Source of the DNA: Pseudomonas rustica
GTDB lineage: Bacteria; Pseudomonadota; Gammaproteobacteria; Pseudomonadales; Pseudomonadaceae
Direction: 5' to 3'
Assembly: GCF_018336155.1 (NCBI RefSeq)
Contig: NZ_JAGYHF010000002.1
Span: 186,001 to 250,000 of the forward strand
Length of the DNA: 64,000 nucleotides
Shown here: positions 43,186 through 51,826 of the stretch, piece after piece
Position numbering within the stretch: the stretch's first letter is position 1
Layout: each line of letters begins with the position of its first letter
Made by a program: the position numbers and the translations under genes
The notes under the pieces: model-generated
Told to the model about the DNA's origin: nothing
The model's input: the letters and a program-made list of their open reading frames with translations, nothing else
The model's database searches: none

Positions 43186-44097
43186 TTACAGCGAATACTT
43201 CTGCAAATTCGCCATCATTTCCTTCAGCGCTTCAATATTGTCCTTCGGATGCGCCGCCCCTTCGAAATCACAAATCTGCTGCCAATGCGCCGCGACATCT
43301 TCCGGCGAGAAACCCACTCGCGGATCAAACCCGGCGCCCAAACTGCGCTCCCAACGCACTTTGCCCATCCAGCCGCCACCAACTTCGAACAGTCCTGAAG
43401 TCTCCTGGCATTGCTCGCTCGCCAGGTACACCACCAGCGGGCTGACCAGTTCCGGTTTGAGTTGTTCGAACACTTGCGGCGGGATCAGGCCTTCGGTCAT
43501 GCGCGTGCCGCCAGTTGGGGCGATGGCGTTGACGAGGATGTTGTTTTTGCGGCCTTCGATGGCCAGGGTGCGGGTCAGGCCGTAGAGGCCGAGTTTGGCC
43601 ATGCCGTAGTTGGACTGGCCGAAGTTGCCGTAGATGCCGGAGGTTGAAGCGGTGAAGATCACGCGACCGTAGTTTTGCTCACGCAGGTGTGGCCATGCGG
43701 CGCGGGTGACTTTGTAGGCGCCTTCGACGTGGACGCGGTAAACCAGATCCCAGTCGGCGTCGTCCATTTTGTGGAAGGTCTTGTCGCGCAGGATGCCGGC
43801 GTTGTTGACCACCACGTCGACGCGGCCGAAGACGTCGAGGGCGTTTTGCACGAGTTTGTCGCCGTCGGTGACCGAGTCATGGTTGGCTTCGGCGGTGCCG
43901 CCGGCTTCACGGATTTCAGCGACGACGCGGTCGGCAGCGGAGGCATTGGCGCCTTCACCCTGAGCCGAGCCGCCGAGGTCGTTGACCAGCACTTTCGCGC
44001 CCTGTTTGGCGAATAGCAGTGCGTGGGCGCGGCCAAGGCCACCACCGGCTCCGGTGACGATCACGACTTTATCTTCGAAACGCACAGACTCATTCAT
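43186..44097 (-). CDS. Short-chain dehydrogenase/reductase (HSD17B4-like)
   Basis: A 303-residue SDR starting MNESVRFEDKVVIVTGAGGG, with the cofactor motif TGAGGGLG at about 15-22, VNNAGIL, catalytic Ser in TASTSGIYGNFG, and Y-x3-K in NYGMAKLGL. The C-terminal 50 residues (AHWQQICDFEGAAHPKDNIE) extend beyond the core, as in the dehydrogenase part of multifunctional enzyme type 2 of beta-oxidation. Likely a 3-hydroxyacyl or related dehydrogenase; substrate unknown. Its 3' end is the junction of the duplicated small-gene cassettes. In-frame ORF upstream to 44127 is not needed. Confidence 0.85.
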   Translation of the reverse strand: MNESVRFEDKVVIVTGAGGGLGRAHALLFAKQGAKVLVNDLGGSAQGEGANASAADRVVAEIREAGGTAEANHDSVTDGDKLVQNALDVFGRVDVVVNNAGILRDKTFHKMDDADWDLVYRVHVEGAYKVTRAAWPHLREQNYGRVIFTASTSGIYGNFGQSNYGMAKLGLYGLTRTLAIEGRKNNILVNAIAPTGGTRMTEGLIPPQVFEQLKPELVSPLVVYLASEQCQETSGLFEVGGGWMGKVRWERSLGAGFDPRVGFSPEDVAAHWQQICDFEGAAHPKDNIEALKEMMANLQKYSL

Positions 44098-44227
44098 CGA
44101 GGCAACTCCAGCAGGCCAATGGGACATTGATCCCGAGTGTCAGGCACGGGGCGTGGTGTCACAACGAACAGGGCTGGGGCTGAATGGTGTGCGATAAGGT
44201 TGGGGGATAGTCAGGTTTGAAAAGCAC

Positions 44228-44292
44228 AAGATCGCAGCCTTCGGCAGCTCCTACAGGGGATCAGTGTAGGAGCTGCCGAAGGCTGCGATCTT
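44228..44292. repeat. REPIN, family 'tgtaggagctgccg'
   Basis: 28-bp perfect arms at 44228-44255 and 44265-44292, just past the hydrolase stop on the minus strand. Confidence 0.85.
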
Positions 44293-44299
44293 TTGATCT

Positions 44300-45202
44300 T
44301 CAGGAACAGGCCACTTTGCGCGGTGGCAGCACCTGACGCTCGCGAAATTCCAGATAGTGCTTAAGCACCTGCACCGGTGCTTCGGTTTGCGGGTAGTGAC
44401 CAATGCCCGGCAACAGCACAGCGTCGGCATCAGCAATCAACTCGCAATAACGCTGCACCATGTGTGCACCAGAGATCGGGTCGACTTCGCCATCAATCAC
44501 CCGCAGAGGAATTTCACCGCGCTGCATCGCCGCGACCCAACGATCACGCTGCACCCGACGCTCCGGAATATAGCTGATCAGTTTGTGCATGATCCGTGGC
44601 CCACGATTGGTCTCGACCAAGCTCCAGAAATCATCCAGTTCGCTCTCTGTCGGCCGGGTGTTCGGCCCAAAGATCTGCCGAAAACTTTTCACCAGCGCAT
44701 CGCGGGTAAACGCGCGGCCAATCATCCAGCCCAATGGGCTGAGCAGCAGTTTCTGCATCAACACCGGCCGATGGGTTTCCGGAAACAGGCCACCGTTGAG
44801 GAACACGCAACTGGCGATTTCGAGGCGATCTTCGTAATGCCGGGCCAGCAGTTCTTGCGCAACGCTGTCGCCGTAATCGTGCGCCAGCACATGCACCGGT
44901 TGCTCGACCTGCAGATGCGCGAGCAATGCCTGCTGCAAATCAGCCTGTTCCAGCAAGCTGTAGGTGTGGTTGATCGGCTTGGCCGAATCGCCGAAACCGA
45001 GCATGTCGCAGGCAATCACCCGATAACGCTGGGCCAGTGGCTGCCACAGGTAATGCCAGTCCCAACTGGCGGTCGGGAAGCCGTGGATCAGCAGCAGCGG
45101 CTCGCCCTGCCCCGCCGTCCAGTAACGAATCGGCTGACCACGAAAGACAAACGTCCGGCTGCGTTTACGCCAGACACACAGAGGAATCTCGGCAAGTGGC
45201 AT
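44300..45202 (-). CDS. Alpha/beta-fold hydrolase with Asp nucleophile
   Basis: A 300-residue hydrolase: oxyanion motif HGFPTASWDWHYLW at about 40-53, nucleophile elbow LAHDYGDSVAQ with D109, acid in VIDGEVDPISG, and catalytic His in GIGHYPQTEAP. An Asp nucleophile groups it with haloalkane dehalogenases and epoxide hydrolases rather than esterases; the cap region (about 135-215) is typical. It is coupled to the class II aldolase gene (TAATG overlap at 45202), so the two may act on one substrate. Substrate unknown. Confidence 0.82.
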   Translation of the reverse strand: MPLAEIPLCVWRKRSRTFVFRGQPIRYWTAGQGEPLLLIHGFPTASWDWHYLWQPLAQRYRVIACDMLGFGDSAKPINHTYSLLEQADLQQALLAHLQVEQPVHVLAHDYGDSVAQELLARHYEDRLEIASCVFLNGGLFPETHRPVLMQKLLLSPLGWMIGRAFTRDALVKSFRQIFGPNTRPTESELDDFWSLVETNRGPRIMHKLISYIPERRVQRDRWVAAMQRGEIPLRVIDGEVDPISGAHMVQRYCELIADADAVLLPGIGHYPQTEAPVQVLKHYLEFRERQVLPPRKVACS

Positions 45203-45984
45203 TAGAGTTTATATCCGGGGTCTTGTTTATCGAGTTTGCGCAGCAGCGCTGGCCAGGCCAGCGCGCCACCCATGCCTTGAGCACTTTTGGTGACGCCGGC
45301 GATCATCGCTTTGGCGCCTGCCAGAATTTGCGGTTCGATAGCGATGAGTTCAGCGCCACCGGTTTGCGCCATCACCTGAATGTCGCAAGCGCGTTGGAAA
45401 GTGAACATCATCAAAAAGGTGTCGGCGATGGTGCTGCCACAGGTCAGCAGACCGTGGTTGTGCAGCATGAGGAAATTGTTTTCGCCGAGGTCGGCCTGCA
45501 AACGCGCCTTCTCTTCGTGGTTCAGCGCCACGCCTTCATAGCCGTGATAGGCGAGGCTCGACAGCACGAACAACGATTGTTGGCTGATCGGCAACACGCC
45601 CTGCTTTTGCGCCGACACCGCGACACCCGAGGCGGTGTGCGTGTGCAGCACACAAACCACATCGTGCCGTACTTCGTGCACGGCGCTGTGGATGGTATAG
45701 CCGGCAGGATTGATTTCGTACGGGCTGTCCATGAGTTTGTTGCCGGCCTGATCGACCTTCACCAGGCTCGACGCGGTGATCTCATGAAACATCAGACCAA
45801 ACGGATTGATCAGAAAATCTTCGGTGCCCGGCACCTTGGCGGAAATATGCGTGAAGATCAGATCGTCCCAGCCATGGGCGGCGACCAGACGATAACAAGC
45901 GGCGAGATCGACACGGGTCTGCCATTCCGCAGCACTGACCTGGTCTTTGACGTTAAGGGACGATTGGACGGGGGCTACGCTCAC
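45202..45984 (-). CDS. Class II aldolase/adducin family protein
   Basis: A 260-residue protein. The GTG at 45984 is preferred because AGAGG lies eight bases upstream; an in-frame TTG at 46017 lacks a site. Family motifs: LAACYRLVAAHGWDDLIFTHIS, KVPGTEDFLINPFGLMFHEI, HTHTASGVAV (zinc-binding His pair), MLHNHGLLTCGSTIADTFLM. Members include fuculose-phosphate aldolase-like enzymes and many uncharacterised homologues; the zinc histidines are present. First gene of a two-gene operon with the hydrolase. Substrate unknown. Confidence 0.85.
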   Translation of the reverse strand: MSVAPVQSSLNVKDQVSAAEWQTRVDLAACYRLVAAHGWDDLIFTHISAKVPGTEDFLINPFGLMFHEITASSLVKVDQAGNKLMDSPYEINPAGYTIHSAVHEVRHDVVCVLHTHTASGVAVSAQKQGVLPISQQSLFVLSSLAYHGYEGVALNHEEKARLQADLGENNFLMLHNHGLLTCGSTIADTFLMMFTFQRACDIQVMAQTGGAELIAIEPQILAGAKAMIAGVTKSAQGMGGALAWPALLRKLDKQDPGYKL

Positions 45985-46116
45985 TGTATGCACCTCTGCG
46001 TTCTTATTGTTCTGCAACGTGTGAGCAGTCTAGTCAGGTGCAGGCAATCACGTAGTTGCATTGGCAGCCAGCTTGATGACTGACCGGGTCAGTCGTGCAA
46101 ACAGCTTGGATCCATG

Positions 46117-46803
46117 TCAAAGCAACGACGCCAACAAAGGTGCGGCAAACAGATTGAGCAACCCGGTGAGCACCATCACCAGCCCGGCGACAGAGCCTTC
46201 TTCACCGCCCACTTCATGCGCGCGACTCACGCCGGCACCGTGCGCGCCAACGCCGAACAACGCGCCACGCGCCAGGGCACTGCGCAGCGGCAACCACTTC
46301 AACAGCACGCCGCCGAGCATCGCGCCGAACACGCCGGTGAACATCACAAACACCGCGGTCAGCTCCGGCACACCGCCGAGGTTTTGCGCGAGCGGCATGG
46401 CGAACGGCGTGGTGATCGAACGCGGTACCAGCGACATCGTCACCGAACTGTCGAGTGCCAATGCCTTGGCCAAGCCGAACGAGGTGCCGATCGATGCCGC
46501 ACTGCCCGCCACCATGCCGAGCATCAGCGCCGACCAGTGCCGCATCAGCAATCGGCGTTGCTGCCAGATCGGCACAGCGAACGCGACGGTCACCGGGCCG
46601 AGCACCAACAGCAGCCAATGGGTGTTGCTGGAATACTCGGCATAGGCGGTGTGCAGCGGCACGGCGAGTGCCAGCAGCAGCGCCGGCACCAAAATCAGCG
46701 GCGACAACACATAGCGCCCGGTGCGCCGATAAATCCAGCGGCTGAACAGGTACGCCAACAAAGTGAAGGCGAGCCAGAACATCGGCATCCATTCAAGCTT
46801 CAT
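46117..46803 (-). CDS. lrgB: LrgB/CidB-family membrane protein
   Basis: A 228-residue protein with six to seven membrane segments and the LrgB signature: WLLLVLGPVTVAFAVPIWQQ, SLVPRSITTPFAMPLAQNLG, GVFGAMLGGVLLKWL, GALFGVGAHGAGVSRAHEVG. It overlaps lrgA by 11 bases. LrgAB/CidAB proteins affect murein hydrolase activity and, in several bacteria, export of pyruvate or glycolate. The divergent LysR gene is the likely regulator, as in cid systems. Confidence 0.88.
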   Translation of the reverse strand: MKLEWMPMFWLAFTLLAYLFSRWIYRRTGRYVLSPLILVPALLLALAVPLHTAYAEYSSNTHWLLLVLGPVTVAFAVPIWQQRRLLMRHWSALMLGMVAGSAASIGTSFGLAKALALDSSVTMSLVPRSITTPFAMPLAQNLGGVPELTAVFVMFTGVFGAMLGGVLLKWLPLRSALARGALFGVGAHGAGVSRAHEVGGEEGSVAGLVMVLTGLLNLFAAPLLASLL

Positions 46804-47179
46804 GGGAACGCCTCGCGCGCACGGCCAATTCCACGGTGAATGCGGTCACCAGCATCACCATCAAGGTGCTGGCGGCGATCACCAGCAAAATCCGCCAGCC
46901 GTCATTGCGCAGCAACGTGCCGTAATCGAGCAGGCTCATCAGCGCCGGGATAAAGAACAACAGCATCTCGGCCATCAACAAACCCGCGCCCAATTGCAGC
47001 GCCGCCGGTTTGACCCAACCGAATGCGAAGGCCAGCAGCAACAGCGCCATGCCGATCACGCCGCCAGGAATCGGCCAGGCCAGCCACGCGGCAAGTTGGC
47101 AGCCGAGCAGGTAGAGACCGAGCAACACGGCGAGTTCGACGAAGAGACGTGAAAGGTGTTTGAAGCGGGCGGCGTTCAT
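46793..47179 (-). CDS. lrgA: LrgA/CidA-family holin-like membrane protein
   Basis: A 128-residue protein with four membrane segments and the CidA/LrgA pattern: LGLYLLGCQLAAWLAWPIPG, GVIGMALLLLAFAFGWVKPA, LLMAEMLLFFIPALMSLLDY. The N-terminus is basic (NAARFKHLSR). AAGGAG lies before the ATG. First gene of lrgAB, divergent from the LysR gene. Confidence 0.88.
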   Translation of the reverse strand: MNAARFKHLSRLFVELAVLLGLYLLGCQLAAWLAWPIPGGVIGMALLLLAFAFGWVKPAALQLGAGLLMAEMLLFFIPALMSLLDYGTLLRNDGWRILLVIAASTLMVMLVTAFTVELAVRARRSHEA

Positions 47180-47276
47180 GAGATTGGCTCCTTACAGAAG
47201 CCTATTTTACGAAGTGGCCTGCCATCCCCGAAGCGAATTGTTAGACTCAAAGCCATTCCAAAAAGGAATCAGGCAG

Positions 47277-48164
47277 ATGGAATTCAAACAGCTGCGCAGT
47301 TTTGTCGAAGTCATGCATCAGGGCGGTTTCACCCAAGCGGCGAAAACCCTGCACATCAGCCAGTCGGCGGTGAGCAAGCAAGTCGCACAACTGGAACAGA
47401 GCCTCGGCATACCGCTGCTTGAGCGACTCGGTTCCCAGTTGCGCCTGACCGCCGCCGGCAGCGTGGTCTTGCAACGGGCCGAAGGCATGCTGCGTTTACG
47501 CAACGAATTGCTGGTCGAACTGGACGATCTCAGCCATCTGGCCCGTGGCGAGTTGCGCCTCGGTCTGCCGCTGTTGGGCAGCGATGCTTTGTTCGCCGGG
47601 CTGTTTGCTGAATATCGCCGGCGCTACCCAAACATCAGCGTGCAATTACTCGAGGGCGGCAGCCGCAACATCGAGCAAGCCGTGCTCAACGGGGAATTGG
47701 AATTGGGTGGCAGTTTGTTGCCGAAGGATCCGCAGTTCGACTGTCAGCCGTTTTGCGATGAGAAGCTCGATGCGCTGCTACCGGTCGATCACCCGTTGGC
47801 GGATCGCGGCGAGATCGGATTGGAGGAGCTCGCCGATACGCCGTTCCTGCTTTATCAGCGCAGCTTCGTGCTCAACGATCGTTTGCTGCAGGCGTGCCAG
47901 CAAATGGGCTTCACACCGAAGGAGGGCGGGCGCAGCGGTCAGGCGGATTTTCTTGCGGCGCTGGTGGCCGCCGGGCAAGGCGTGGTGTTGTTGCCCAGCG
48001 TGGTGGCGCGCGGGCTGGTGCGGCCAGGCGTGGTGCGCCTGACCTTGCGTGCGCCGGACTATCTGCGCTGGGACATCGCGTTTATCTGGCGTCAGGGCGC
48101 CTATTTGTCGAATGCCGCGCAGGCGTGGCTGGCACTCCTGCGCGAGCGGCCGATCAGCCCTTGA
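47277..48164 (+). CDS. LysR-family regulator of lrgAB (CidR-like)
   Basis: A 295-residue LysR protein starting MEFKQLRSFVEVMHQGGFTQ, with helix-turn-helix AAKTLHISQSAVSKQVAQLE and LGIPLLERLGSQLRLTAAG, and an effector domain from about 90. The ATG at 47277 is standard; the frame is open to 47160 but overlaps lrgA. Divergent from lrgAB, like CidR, which responds to acetate or pyruvate overflow in firmicutes. Its 3' end overlaps the convergent flavodoxin gene by 11 bases. Confidence 0.86.
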   Translation: MEFKQLRSFVEVMHQGGFTQAAKTLHISQSAVSKQVAQLEQSLGIPLLERLGSQLRLTAAGSVVLQRAEGMLRLRNELLVELDDLSHLARGELRLGLPLLGSDALFAGLFAEYRRRYPNISVQLLEGGSRNIEQAVLNGELELGGSLLPKDPQFDCQPFCDEKLDALLPVDHPLADRGEIGLEELADTPFLLYQRSFVLNDRLLQACQQMGFTPKEGGRSGQADFLAALVAAGQGVVLLPSVVARGLVRPGVVRLTLRAPDYLRWDIAFIWRQGAYLSNAAQAWLALLRERPISP

Positions 48165-48609
48165 GCGCGTCGATCAATTGCGCCAGCCAAGGTTCGGCGT
48201 CGGTTTCCGGGGTCACGCTTTCGCTGGCGTCGATGCGCAGCATCTCCAGCACTTCACGCACACCCAGTTCGCCGAACAGTTCGCGCATTTGCTCGCCGCC
48301 GCCGCAGAAGGTGTCGCCATAACTGGCGTCGCCCAAGGCGATAACCGCGCCGGGCAAACCGCGCCACGCGGCTGGCAGTTGATCGCGAATGGTCGAATAC
48401 AACGGTTGCAGGTTGTCCGGCAACTCGCCCATGCCAGTGGTCGAGGTTATCGCGAGGAACGCTTCCGGGCCGAACGCTTGAATGTCCGCCAGGCTGGCGC
48501 GCGAGTTGTAGAAGGTTTCAAAGCCAGCGGCTTTCAACAGGTTCTGGGCATGGCGGGCGACTTCTTCGGCGGTGCCGTAAACCGAACCGGAGAGGATGGC
48601 GACTTTCAT
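48154..48609 (-). CDS. Flavodoxin (MioC-like)
   Basis: A 151-residue flavodoxin: MKVAILSGSVYGTAEEVARH contains the FMN phosphate loop GSVYGTAE, followed by ITSTTGMGELPDNLQPLY (50s loop) and ALGDASYGDTFCGGGEQM (90s loop). The start at 48609 has AGGA upstream; an in-frame extension to 48684 is not conserved-looking. Single-domain electron carrier in the cytosol. Partner enzyme unknown; MioC in E. coli supports biotin synthase. Confidence 0.88.
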   Translation of the reverse strand: MKVAILSGSVYGTAEEVARHAQNLLKAAGFETFYNSRASLADIQAFGPEAFLAITSTTGMGELPDNLQPLYSTIRDQLPAAWRGLPGAVIALGDASYGDTFCGGGEQMRELFGELGVREVLEMLRIDASESVTPETDAEPWLAQLIDALKG

Positions 48610-48762
48610 CAATCTGATCCTGAAACTGAAAAAATGAGCGGCGATAGTAGCAGCCCGAGCCGCAAAGCTGCGATTGGATCTCAACTGGCGATAATGGCCA
48701 GTAGACAGCGCTGACGGTTTATCTAGAATGCGAACCCTCGGCCATTCTGAACGGACTCACAG

Positions 48763-49239
48763 ATGATCAACGCCAGCCTGCTGCAAATGGTGATCAACGC
48801 CTCCAACGATGGAATCGTGGTAGCGGAAAAGGAAGGCGATCAGGACACCATCCTGATTTACGTCAACCCCGCGTTCGAACGGCTGACCGGCTACAGCAGT
48901 GAAGAGATTCTCTATCAGGACTGCCGCTTTCTGCAGGCTGGTGACCGTGATCAAGCCAGTCTGGAGCGGGTTCGCGAGATGCTGCGCAACAATGGATCGT
49001 GCCGGGAAATCCTGCGTAACTATCGCAAGGACGGCACACCGTTCTGGAACGAACTGTCGCTTTCAACGGTAAAAAGCGCTGACGACGGGCTGACTTATTT
49101 CGTCGGCGTGCAGAAAGATGTAACGATTCAGGTCAAGGCTCAGCAACGTGTTGCGCAACTCGAAGACGAGGTCGCGACACTGAAAGCACAACTGGCAGAA
49201 CTGAAAGCGACGAACGGCGCAAACAAATCAGCGAACTAA
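48763..49239 (+). CDS. Short LOV (PAS) blue-light photoreceptor, SB1-LOV/PplA-like
   Basis: A 158-residue protein. The LOV core covers about 15-118 (INASNDGIVVAEKEGDQD, NPAFERLTGYSSEEILYQDC, then RFLQ). C54 in DCRFLQ is in the place of the flavin-adduct cysteine; NYRKDGTPFWNELSL and YFVGVQKDVT complete the fold. A C-terminal coiled-coil helix (AQQRVAQLEDEVATLKAQLA) mediates dimerisation. It closely resembles Pseudomonas short LOV proteins with no effector domain. The nearby MerR/LitR-like gene and folE suggest the light-response module known in P. putida. Confidence 0.88.
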   Translation: MINASLLQMVINASNDGIVVAEKEGDQDTILIYVNPAFERLTGYSSEEILYQDCRFLQAGDRDQASLERVREMLRNNGSCREILRNYRKDGTPFWNELSLSTVKSADDGLTYFVGVQKDVTIQVKAQQRVAQLEDEVATLKAQLAELKATNGANKSAN

Positions 49240-49293
49240 TTGTCATTAACTACAATCACCAATGACTTTGTAACTATATCTTTCGAGCTAGCC

Positions 49294-49899
49294 ATGCAAC
49301 GCGACGCCCTCCTCACTCAGGATGAGCTGGATTTCATCCAGACCATGCAGCACAACCCGCAGCTGAATGTGCGGGATGCGACGTCGAGTCTGCTGGTTAA
49401 TGGCGGTTCGCAGATCCGTGATTTGCTCACGCGCCTGGCCGCTCACGAACAAGTGACCATTCAGGCCAACTTCGAAAATCAACAGATGACTTTCCCGCTG
49501 CACCTGGTGGAAGACGAGTTCCACGCGCTGCATTTGCGCCTCGGCGTGCCGAGCATTTACGAAGACGGCCCGATGGTGCGGCCATGGCGCCTGGCGCTGG
49601 ACGAGCCGGTGGCGCTGGAAAACGCCAATGGCCAACCGGGGACGTTGTGGGTACATGAGGTGTCGCACAAAGGCGTGTTGCTGGAAGTGCGCAACAAGAC
49701 CAAACCACCGAAGCATTTCGCCCTGTGGTTCAGCCCTTCAGGCTATGAGCGAATTTCCCTGCGCGGCAATTTCGAGCGTGAGACCGACAAAGGTTTCTTC
49801 GCCTACGAACTGAGCCAGACCGATGCCGATGAAACCGAGCGCCTGCGCCAGTTCATTCTGCAACAACATCGCCTGACCCACCCTGCCCTGCACACCTGA
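49294..49899 (+). CDS. Conserved protein with PilZ-like C-terminal domain
   Basis: A 201-residue soluble protein. The ATG at 49294 (MQRDALLTQDELDFIQTMQH) is preferred to an in-frame TTG at 49240. The N-terminal half resembles the YcgR-like front part of flagellar brake proteins (QIRDLLTRLAAHEQVTIQAN, FPLHLVEDEFHALHLRLGVP), and the C-terminal half has VRPWRLALDEPVALE and HEVSHKGVLLEV, a degenerate form of PilZ RxxxR and (D/N)xSxxG. Cyclic-di-GMP binding is therefore doubtful. It lies between the LOV and MerR genes; any link with them is inference. Confidence 0.5.
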   Translation: MQRDALLTQDELDFIQTMQHNPQLNVRDATSSLLVNGGSQIRDLLTRLAAHEQVTIQANFENQQMTFPLHLVEDEFHALHLRLGVPSIYEDGPMVRPWRLALDEPVALENANGQPGTLWVHEVSHKGVLLEVRNKTKPPKHFALWFSPSGYERISLRGNFERETDKGFFAYELSQTDADETERLRQFILQQHRLTHPALHT

Positions 49900-49902
49900 G
49901 TC

Positions 49903-50862
49903 TCAGGTATCGAGTTTGCCCGCGAGATATTGCGTCAGCCGCTGACGCATGGTCGCGCCTTCATTGCCCAGACAACCGATTGACGATCCGGCCAGAGTAT
50001 CCTCTGCCAGATCCGCTGCATCCCCCGCCAGCAACACCTGACAATCCAGACTCAATGCCAAACGGTTCAAACGCCGTGGCAGTTCGACGGCCGGTGCGTG
50101 ATTGGAAAACAGCACCAGTGCCTGCGGTTTGATCTTTTCGCAGACCAGCGTCAATTCATCGAATGGCTGACCGGTCGTCAGCACTCGCACACCGGCGTCG
50201 CTGCTACTCAAAAACAGCGCGGCCACCAGCAATTCCAGTTCACGGCACTGACCGGCCAATGCGCTGACGAGAATCTTGCGGGGCTGCGTGGTGCGTAACG
50301 CGATGATTCGTTGCAGTACGCGGGTTCTGAGGTAGCCGTCGTAGAACAGCCATTCGCTGGTGTGTCCGAAGGCGTCCTGCCCCAGCAGCAATTGCCGCCA
50401 CAGCGGCAGCAGGATGTCCTGAAAAACCACGGGCAGCGAATAAGAAGAAAAAATCTGGCCGTAGACTCGATCCAGTTCAAGATCGTCGAAGGCGCTGACC
50501 GCACGCTTTACCTGATGCTGCCACTGCTGGTAATCAGCCTGCACCTGATCATCGGAAATGATATGCGACAGTGCTTTTAGCGGTTCGGTTTTAGCGAGGA
50601 TTTTGCCGACCTTGCTCACGGAGACGCCACGATCGATCCACTCGACAATGCTGCGAACGCGCTCGATTTCGGTCATTGAATACAGCCGATGCCCACTTTC
50701 GGTGCGCGTCGGTTCGATCAAACCGTAACGTCGCTCCCAGGCACGCAGCGTGACCGGGTTGACCCCGGTGAGTCGGGACACTTCACGAATGGGAAAGAGG
50801 TCTTCGCGCTCGAGCGCGTCAGACGCCCGTGAAACAGGGCTCAGCTCCGTGATGACAGGCAT
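49903..50862 (-). CDS. MerR-family regulator, class II LitR/CarH-like
   Basis: A 319-residue regulator. MerR helix-turn-helix at about 20-90 (LFPIREVSRLTGVNPVTLRA, WERRYGLIEPTRTESGHRLY), then a helical domain and a B12-binding-like Rossmann part (ILVSALAGQCRELELLVAAL, VRVLTTGQPFDELTLVCEKI). The DxHxxG cobalamin motif of true CarH proteins is absent, as in class II LitR proteins (PplR) of pseudomonads, which depend on a short LOV protein for light response. The start at 50862 is used; an upstream start at 50910 adds atypical residues. Divergent from the ABM-domain gene. Confidence 0.8.
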   Translation of the reverse strand: MPVITELSPVSRASDALEREDLFPIREVSRLTGVNPVTLRAWERRYGLIEPTRTESGHRLYSMTEIERVRSIVEWIDRGVSVSKVGKILAKTEPLKALSHIISDDQVQADYQQWQHQVKRAVSAFDDLELDRVYGQIFSSYSLPVVFQDILLPLWRQLLLGQDAFGHTSEWLFYDGYLRTRVLQRIIALRTTQPRKILVSALAGQCRELELLVAALFLSSSDAGVRVLTTGQPFDELTLVCEKIKPQALVLFSNHAPAVELPRRLNRLALSLDCQVLLAGDAADLAEDTLAGSSIGCLGNEGATMRQRLTQYLAGKLDT

Positions 50863-51072
50863 AGTGCGCTCAACGTCCTTGTAAAGTGATTGGATCCATT
50901 CTAGCTGCAATGCCCGCTAAAGGTAAAAGCGATGAACTGCGACGAAAGTCTCTGGTTAAATCGCGAAATTCAGGAATAATCCTTGCTTGGCAATAAACGC
51001 GGGCCTCTACCCCGGCGCGCGTCTGGCGAAACTCCTACCCGGAGTGCCGCGAACGAAATACGGAGATACACA

Positions 51073-51642
51073 ATGTCTACTTCCCCCGTCACGCTGATGG
51101 TCGCGCGTCGCGTCGCCGATGGTCGCTATCAGGATCTGATTGCCTGGTTGCGCGAAGGCGAACAACTGGCCACCGACTTTCCCGGTTATCTCGGCTCTGG
51201 CGTGCTCGCTCCGCCGCCCGGTGATAACGAGTTTCAAATCATCTTCCGCTTCGTCGATGAACAGACTTTGCATGCGTGGGAGCACTCCGCCTCGCGTACG
51301 GCATGGCTGGATCGGGGCAGCGATCTGTTTGCCCATCCGAAGGAACATCGCGTCAGCGGCATCGAAGGTTGGTTCGGCGCGGCGGGTCAGCGTCCGCCAC
51401 GCTGGAAGCAGGCGGTGGCGATCTGGCTGGCGTTCTTTCCGGTGTCAATGCTGTTCAACTTCGTGCTGGGCCCGTTGCTCGGCGAAATGAGTCTGCTGCC
51501 GCGGGTGTTTATCAGCACGCTGTGCCTGACGCCATTGATGGTTTACTTCTTTATTCCGTTGTCGACGCGGTTACTGGCGAATTGGTTGAACAGCGCGCCA
51601 GTTCGACGTGTACCAGCCGAGCCAGTATCCCAAAATCGCTGA
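51073..51642 (+). CDS. Antibiotic biosynthesis monooxygenase (ABM)-domain membrane protein
   Basis: A 189-residue protein. The N-terminal ABM ferredoxin-like domain (about 5-95) has VTLMVARRVADGRYQDLIAW, FPGYLGSGVLAPP and FQIIFRFVDEQTLHAWEHSA. Two membrane segments follow (WKQAVAIWLAFFPVSMLFNF at about 115-138 and a second at about 143-170). GGAG precedes the ATG. This ABM-plus-two-helix type is widespread and uncharacterised. It is divergent from the LitR-like gene, a position typical of a direct target. Confidence 0.82.
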   Translation: MSTSPVTLMVARRVADGRYQDLIAWLREGEQLATDFPGYLGSGVLAPPPGDNEFQIIFRFVDEQTLHAWEHSASRTAWLDRGSDLFAHPKEHRVSGIEGWFGAAGQRPPRWKQAVAIWLAFFPVSMLFNFVLGPLLGEMSLLPRVFISTLCLTPLMVYFFIPLSTRLLANWLNSAPVRRVPAEPVSQNR

Positions 51643-51649
51643 ATAACCT

Positions 51650-51737
51650 GTGGGAGCGGGCTTGCTCGCGAAAGCGGTGTGTCAGTCAGCAAAATTATTG
51701 CCTGACACGACGCCTTCGCGAGCAAGCCCGCTCCCAC
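51650..51737. repeat. REPIN, family 'gtgggagcgggcttgctcgcgaa'
   Basis: 23-bp perfect arms at 51650-51672 and 51715-51737, with an inner gtgtcag/ctgacac pair. It separates the ABM gene from folM. Confidence 0.85.
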
Positions 51738-51826
51738 CCAAAGCAAAACGCAAAGCCCGCTCTGCAATAGGTGGGCAAGCCGTGTCGCTGTTATAGTTTT
51801 TGCTCCCACCGCGATGCGAGCCGTTC

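Noticed and set aside
49903..50862. MerR protein as a cobalamin-dependent CarH photoreceptor
   Set aside because: The DxHxxG cobalamin-binding motif is absent, so light sensing, if any, should depend on the LOV protein.
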